Positions 14,466 through 17,672 of a DNA stretch of 17,672 bases are shown piece after piece (within the stretch, counting starts at the first letter, position 1; the number at the start of each line of letters is the position of its first letter). The DNA is from CAZKCK01 sp964552325 (GTDB taxonomy: Bacteria > Bacteroidota > Bacteroidia > Bacteroidales > TTA-H9): positions 1-17,672 of the forward strand of contig CAZKHA010000062.1 of NCBI GenBank assembly GCA_964552325.1, given 5' to 3'. Below the pieces are notes generated by a model. That model saw nothing but the letters and a program-made list of their open reading frames with translations. It did no database searches and had not been told where the DNA came from. Made by a program: the position numbers and the translations under genes.

Positions 14466-14510
14466 GTTCAAAAATCGCCATGCCCTATCCAATCGTTACG
14501 ATTAAAAGTG

Positions 14511-14518
14511 TAAATTTG
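14511..14518 (+). promoter_or_regulatory. Putative -7 box for ruvA-sprA
   Basis: TAAATTTG is an exact TAnnTTTG match on the plus strand in the divergent intergenic region. The 10-base context GTAAATTTGC is the same as at the ruvB promoter (413-422). It lies about 200 bases before the ruvA ATG, which would imply a long leader, and no -33 element is clear. Confidence 0.3.
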
Positions 14519-14719
14519 CGGTTTAATTTGATGAGAACACTTGTTTTTCATTCGTTTCTGAAATAGACACATACGTTCTTTACGGTCAACGATGCCATGT
14601 GTAGTACGAATAATCATTATCCCAATACTTATACTGAAACTAGTTGGCCCACAAAAGAAGTCGGAAAATTGTTCTTAATAGGAGATTAAAATGATATCAA
14701 GTAAAAACTTAATCCTGCT

Positions 14720-15304
14720 ATGTACGCTTATCTTGAAGGCAACCTTACCGAAGTAAATCCAGCCTATGCCATTATTGATTGTCAGGGAGTTGGTTATATG
14801 GTACACATATCGCTCAACACGTTTACGCGCATCAAGGATTCGAAAAAGACAAAGCTTTACACCCATTTGTCAGTAAGGGAAGATGCCCATTTATTGTATG
14901 GGTTTGCCGATGATGACGAGCGTAAATTATTTAGGCATTTAATTACCGTTTCGGGTGTTGGAGCAAATACGGCTCGCGTCATACTTTCGTCGTTGGCACC
15001 CGGAGAATTGCTTCAAGCCATTGTTACGGGCAATGAAAACGTTTTAAAAAAGATAAAAGGAATAGGAGGGAAAACGGCCCAGCGAATCATCATCGATTTG
15101 CGTGATAAAGTTGGAAAAGAAGGCGCCATACCCGGTTCTTTTGCTGCTTCGTACAATAGGCAGCGCGAAGAAGCGTTATCCGGATTGGTGATTCTTGGAT
15201 TTAACAAAGCCGCTTCAGAAAAAGCCCTTGACAAAATCATCGAAAAAGGTGATGCGGACATCTCAGTGGAACGCCTCATCAAGGAATCTCTTAAAATCTT
15301 GTAA
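14720..15304 (+). CDS. ruvA: Holliday junction DNA-binding protein RuvA
   Basis: RuvA forms the tetramer that clamps the four-way junction and loads the RuvB motor. The 194-aa protein has usual length. The N-terminal OB-fold domain is visible from MYAYLEGNLTEVNPAYAIID to about residue 64. It is followed by two helix-hairpin-helix motifs, TVSGVGANTA (76-85) and IKGIGGKTAQRI (112-123), and a C-terminal RuvB-binding domain (about 147-194, EALSGLVILGFNKAASEKAL). The ATG at 14720 gives the expected family start. An out-of-frame ATG at 14691 is ignored. sprA begins 22 bases downstream on the same strand, an arrangement seen in other Bacteroidota, so the two are probably cotranscribed. Confidence 0.97.
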   Translation: MYAYLEGNLTEVNPAYAIIDCQGVGYMVHISLNTFTRIKDSKKTKLYTHLSVREDAHLLYGFADDDERKLFRHLITVSGVGANTARVILSSLAPGELLQAIVTGNENVLKKIKGIGGKTAQRIIIDLRDKVGKEGAIPGSFAASYNRQREEALSGLVILGFNKAASEKALDKIIEKGDADISVERLIKESLKIL

Positions 15305-15326
15305 ATAAATAAAAATCAGGATACTG

Positions 15327-17672
15327 TTGAAAAGCTCAACCATAAAAGTTTTTAGCCTTACATTTGTAGTAATTGGCCTGTTGGGAGCTCTTGTTGTCCC
15401 CTATTTGCTCGTTGCCAACTCGGCATCACATTCATTTTTAGCAGATTACTCACCGCCTCCCGACACAATTAAAGAGCTAAAATACCCCTTTAAAGACCGT
15501 GGCCAAAACGAATCAGATCCTCCGGCCACCAATGGTCTTTACATGAAGGACCCATCCAACTTTAAACAAGATGTTATTTACAACCCCGAAACCAATCAAT
15601 ATGAAGTGGTGGGCAAGGTTGGTTCTTTAGCCTATCGCCCTGCCGAATATTACGGGTTTAAGGAATACCAACAATACGACGCCAACCGATCGCTGCGAAA
15701 CTACTGGCGCGAAAAAGCCAAAACATCAAAAAGTGGTAAGGGCGACGGCATTATCCCTGCCATATACATAGGTGGCAAAGCATTTGACAAAATATTTGGC
15801 GGAAGCACCATCGATATCAGGCCTAGTGGTTCGGCAGAATTGATTTTTGGCGTGCTCGGCAACACCCGCGACGACCCAAGCTTAAACGTAAACCAACGGA
15901 GCACAATCAATTTCGATTTCCAAGAAAAGATACAAATGAACGTTGTGGCTAAAATTGGCGACAAAATTGAGTTCAAGGCAAACTATAACACCGAATCATC
16001 GTTCGATTTCGACAACAAGCTTCAACTTAAATACGAAGGCAAAGAAGACGAAATAATCAAACTGATTGAAGTAGGCAATGTTACCCTGCCCTTAAATTCT
16101 ACCCTAATCCAAGGCAGTCAAAGCCTTTTTGGTGTTAAAACCAAGATGCAGTTTGGCCGCACTACCGTAACCGCGGTTTTCTCACAACAAGAAAGCGAAT
16201 CAAAAAATATTACGGTTGAGGGTGGAGCCCAAACCAACACCTTCAGGATTTCAGCCGATCAGTACGAAGAAAACAAGCACTTCTTTATTGGTCAATATTT
16301 TCGTGAACAATACAATACAGCCCTTTCGGAATTACCACTAATTCTGTCTAATGTCAACATAACCAAAATGGAAGTTTGGGTTAGCAATATTGGCGCACCT
16401 GTTACTGACAACCGCAATATTGTAGCTTTTCAAGACTTAGGGGAACGAAACCCGTATAACAAACAGATTTATTTCAACGCTGGCAAACCACCTTACACCG
16501 ATGATGATATTAATACCTTGTTTACTTATATCGACAAAAACAGTATCAGGGATCGGACAGCCGTTTCTGATTACCTGAAAAACAAGGGCTTTACGGCTGG
16601 CATCGACTTTGTGAATATTGAAAGTGCTCGCAAACTTAACCTCTCGGAATACACTTACAATAGCAAATTAGGCTTTATTTCGATTAATAGCACACTGAAC
16701 TCCGATCAAGTATTGGCTGTTGCCTTTCAATACAGCATAGTTGGCGACACCGCGGTTTATCAGGTAGGTGAATTTTCGGATGGAGGTATTAGTGCCCCTA
16801 AATGCCTTACTGTTAAGTTACTGAAAAGCACAACATTAAACACTCGTGTACCCATTTGGAACCTAATGATGAAAAATGTGTATGCCCTTGGAGCTTATCA
16901 AGTTAACAAATTAGATTTTATTCTAAACGTTTTGTTTTCCGGAAACTCAAATGGTGTACCTACAGGATACCTCACCGAGAGCAAAATTAAGGGGATACCC
17001 CTTATTCGGGTGTTAGGTCTTGATAGCCTCGACCCACAATTGAATGAACCTCCCGATGGAATCTTCGACTTCATTGACAATGCAACTACGCAAGGTGGCA
17101 CCATTAACTCGAATAACGGACGCATCTTTTTCCCGGTACTAGAGCCCTTTGGCAAAGACCTGCGCGAAGCTATTGACGATGATCAGATAGCTGATAAATA
17201 CTGCTACGATTCACTTTATACCCTTACCAAAGTTGGCGCACAGCAATATCCCGAAAAAAATAAGTTTGTGCTCGATGGTTTCTATAAATCGTCGGTTGGG
17301 AGCGAAATCTCGTTGAATGCATTAAACGTTCCACAAGGATCGGTTAAAGTAACCCAAGGCGGGGTTCAATTAACCGAAAACCAAGATTTTACAGTTGATT
17401 ACACGCTTGGTCGGGTGAAAATTATCAACGAATCCCTTATTAGCAGCGGAACCCCAATCAATGTCTCGCTCGAAAGTAATTCGATGTTCAGCATCCAAAG
17501 CAAGCGATATGCAGGCGTACACGTTGATTACCAAGCTAACAGAAATTTGGTGCTAGGGTCAACATACATTAATTTAAGTGAACGCCCACTTACCCAAAAA
17601 ACCATTTTGGGCGACGACCCCATTTCGAACACGCTTTGGGGGTTCAACATGGCTTATCAAGAAGAATCGTTG
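15327..17672 (+). CDS. sprA: T9SS outer-membrane translocon SprA (Sov), N-terminal part
   Basis: SprA is the giant outer-membrane barrel through which type IX secretion cargo leaves the periplasm. The reading frame is open from the stop at 15306-15308 to the window end, giving 782 residues of a protein usually about 2400 long. The start is inferred to be TTG at 15327. It is followed by a good signal peptide (KSSTIKVFSLTFVVIGLLGA and on to about residue 32), whereas the first in-frame ATG (15543) would delete it. Recognisable SprA segments include YPFKDRG (53-59), SLRNYWREKAK, KLGFISINSTLNSDQVLAVAF-type text, RIFFPVLEPFG, and LGDDPISNTLWG near the window end. It lies 22 bases after ruvA. The two T9SS-tagged proteases in this window are expected cargo of this system. 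The gene continues beyond the window. Confidence 0.93.
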   Translation, partial: MKSSTIKVFSLTFVVIGLLGALVVPYLLVANSASHSFLADYSPPPDTIKELKYPFKDRGQNESDPPATNGLYMKDPSNFKQDVIYNPETNQYEVVGKVGSLAYRPAEYYGFKEYQQYDANRSLRNYWREKAKTSKSGKGDGIIPAIYIGGKAFDKIFGGSTIDIRPSGSAELIFGVLGNTRDDPSLNVNQRSTINFDFQEKIQMNVVAKIGDKIEFKANYNTESSFDFDNKLQLKYEGKEDEIIKLIEVGNVTLPLNSTLIQGSQSLFGVKTKMQFGRTTVTAVFSQQESESKNITVEGGAQTNTFRISADQYEENKHFFIGQYFREQYNTALSELPLILSNVNITKMEVWVSNIGAPVTDNRNIVAFQDLGERNPYNKQIYFNAGKPPYTDDDINTLFTYIDKNSIRDRTAVSDYLKNKGFTAGIDFVNIESARKLNLSEYTYNSKLGFISINSTLNSDQVLAVAFQYSIVGDTAVYQVGEFSDGGISAPKCLTVKLLKSTTLNTRVPIWNLMMKNVYALGAYQVNKLDFILNVLFSGNSNGVPTGYLTESKIKGIPLIRVLGLDSLDPQLNEPPDGIFDFIDNATTQGGTINSNNGRIFFPVLEPFGKDLREAIDDDQIADKYCYDSLYTLTKVGAQQYPEKNKFVLDGFYKSSVGSEISLNALNVPQGSVKVTQGGVQLTENQDFTVDYTLGRVKIINESLISSGTPINVSLESNSMFSIQSKRYAGVHVDYQANRNLVLGSTYINLSERPLTQKTILGDDPISNTLWGFNMAYQEESL

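Noticed and set aside
14454..14492. Longer rbfA start adding 13 residues
   Set aside because: The extra residues (MDRAWRFLNYFCS) are unlike RbfA N-termini, and a TACTTTTG promoter box lies within this stretch.
14691..14719. Alternative upstream ATG before ruvA
   Set aside because: The ATG at 14691 is out of frame with ruvA, and the family N-terminus starts exactly at 14720.

Overview
The window reads as a chromosomal segment of a Bacteroidota bacterium, probably Bacteroidales-like. The evidence is two secreted gingipain-type (C25) proteases with type IX secretion C-terminal domains, the 5' third of sprA (the T9SS outer-membrane translocon), TAnnTTTG-type promoter boxes, an absence of obvious Shine-Dalgarno sequences, and gene neighbourhoods (ruvB-queG, ruvA-sprA) familiar from that phylum. 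No species can be named from the sequence. No insertion sequence, prophage, CRISPR array, tRNA or rRNA was seen.

Layout. Positions 1-442 are a gene-free, AT-rich stretch with four copies of a short REP-like palindrome, arranged as two direct pairs facing each other, followed by a likely promoter. ruvB (443-1465) and queG (1489-2439) then form a short plus-strand operon. On the minus strand lie two very large tandem genes for secreted cysteine proteases, 1279 aa (2469-6308) and 1293 aa (6392-10273), each ending at its own intrinsic terminator. Upstream of them on the same strand is a receiver-first histidine kinase (10354-11487), then a gene-poor gap of 547 bases. Next is a compact minus-strand operon rbfA - methyltransferase - LolC/E-type permease (14453 down to 12035, gaps of 4 and 9 bases). 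Divergent from it is the plus-strand operon ruvA (14720-15304) - sprA (15327 to the window end, incomplete).

Main result. Aligned by eye with recalled sequences of Porphyromonas gingivalis gingipains, the two proteases are not equivalent copies. The 1279-aa protein carries the Arg-gingipain (Rgp) set of catalytic and S1-pocket residues, and the 1293-aa protein carries the Lys-gingipain (Kgp) set. In both, the catalytic His-Cys spacing is exactly 33 residues, as in RgpB (H211/C244) and Kgp (H444/C477). The window therefore seems to encode an adjacent Arg/Lys-specific protease pair with different accessory domains: a Rossmann/glutamine-amidotransferase-like domain plus PKD in one, CUB plus Ig-like in the other. 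Both end in type-A sorting domains and would be exported by the T9SS whose SprA pore is encoded about 5 kb away. The nearby sensor-regulator is a candidate, unproven, controller.

The remaining genes are housekeeping: RuvAB Holliday-junction branch migration (the two subunits encoded 13 kb apart on the same strand), queuosine synthesis (QueG), 30S ribosome maturation (RbfA) and lipoprotein release (LolC/E-like). sprA and the permease gene use non-ATG starts (TTG and GTG).
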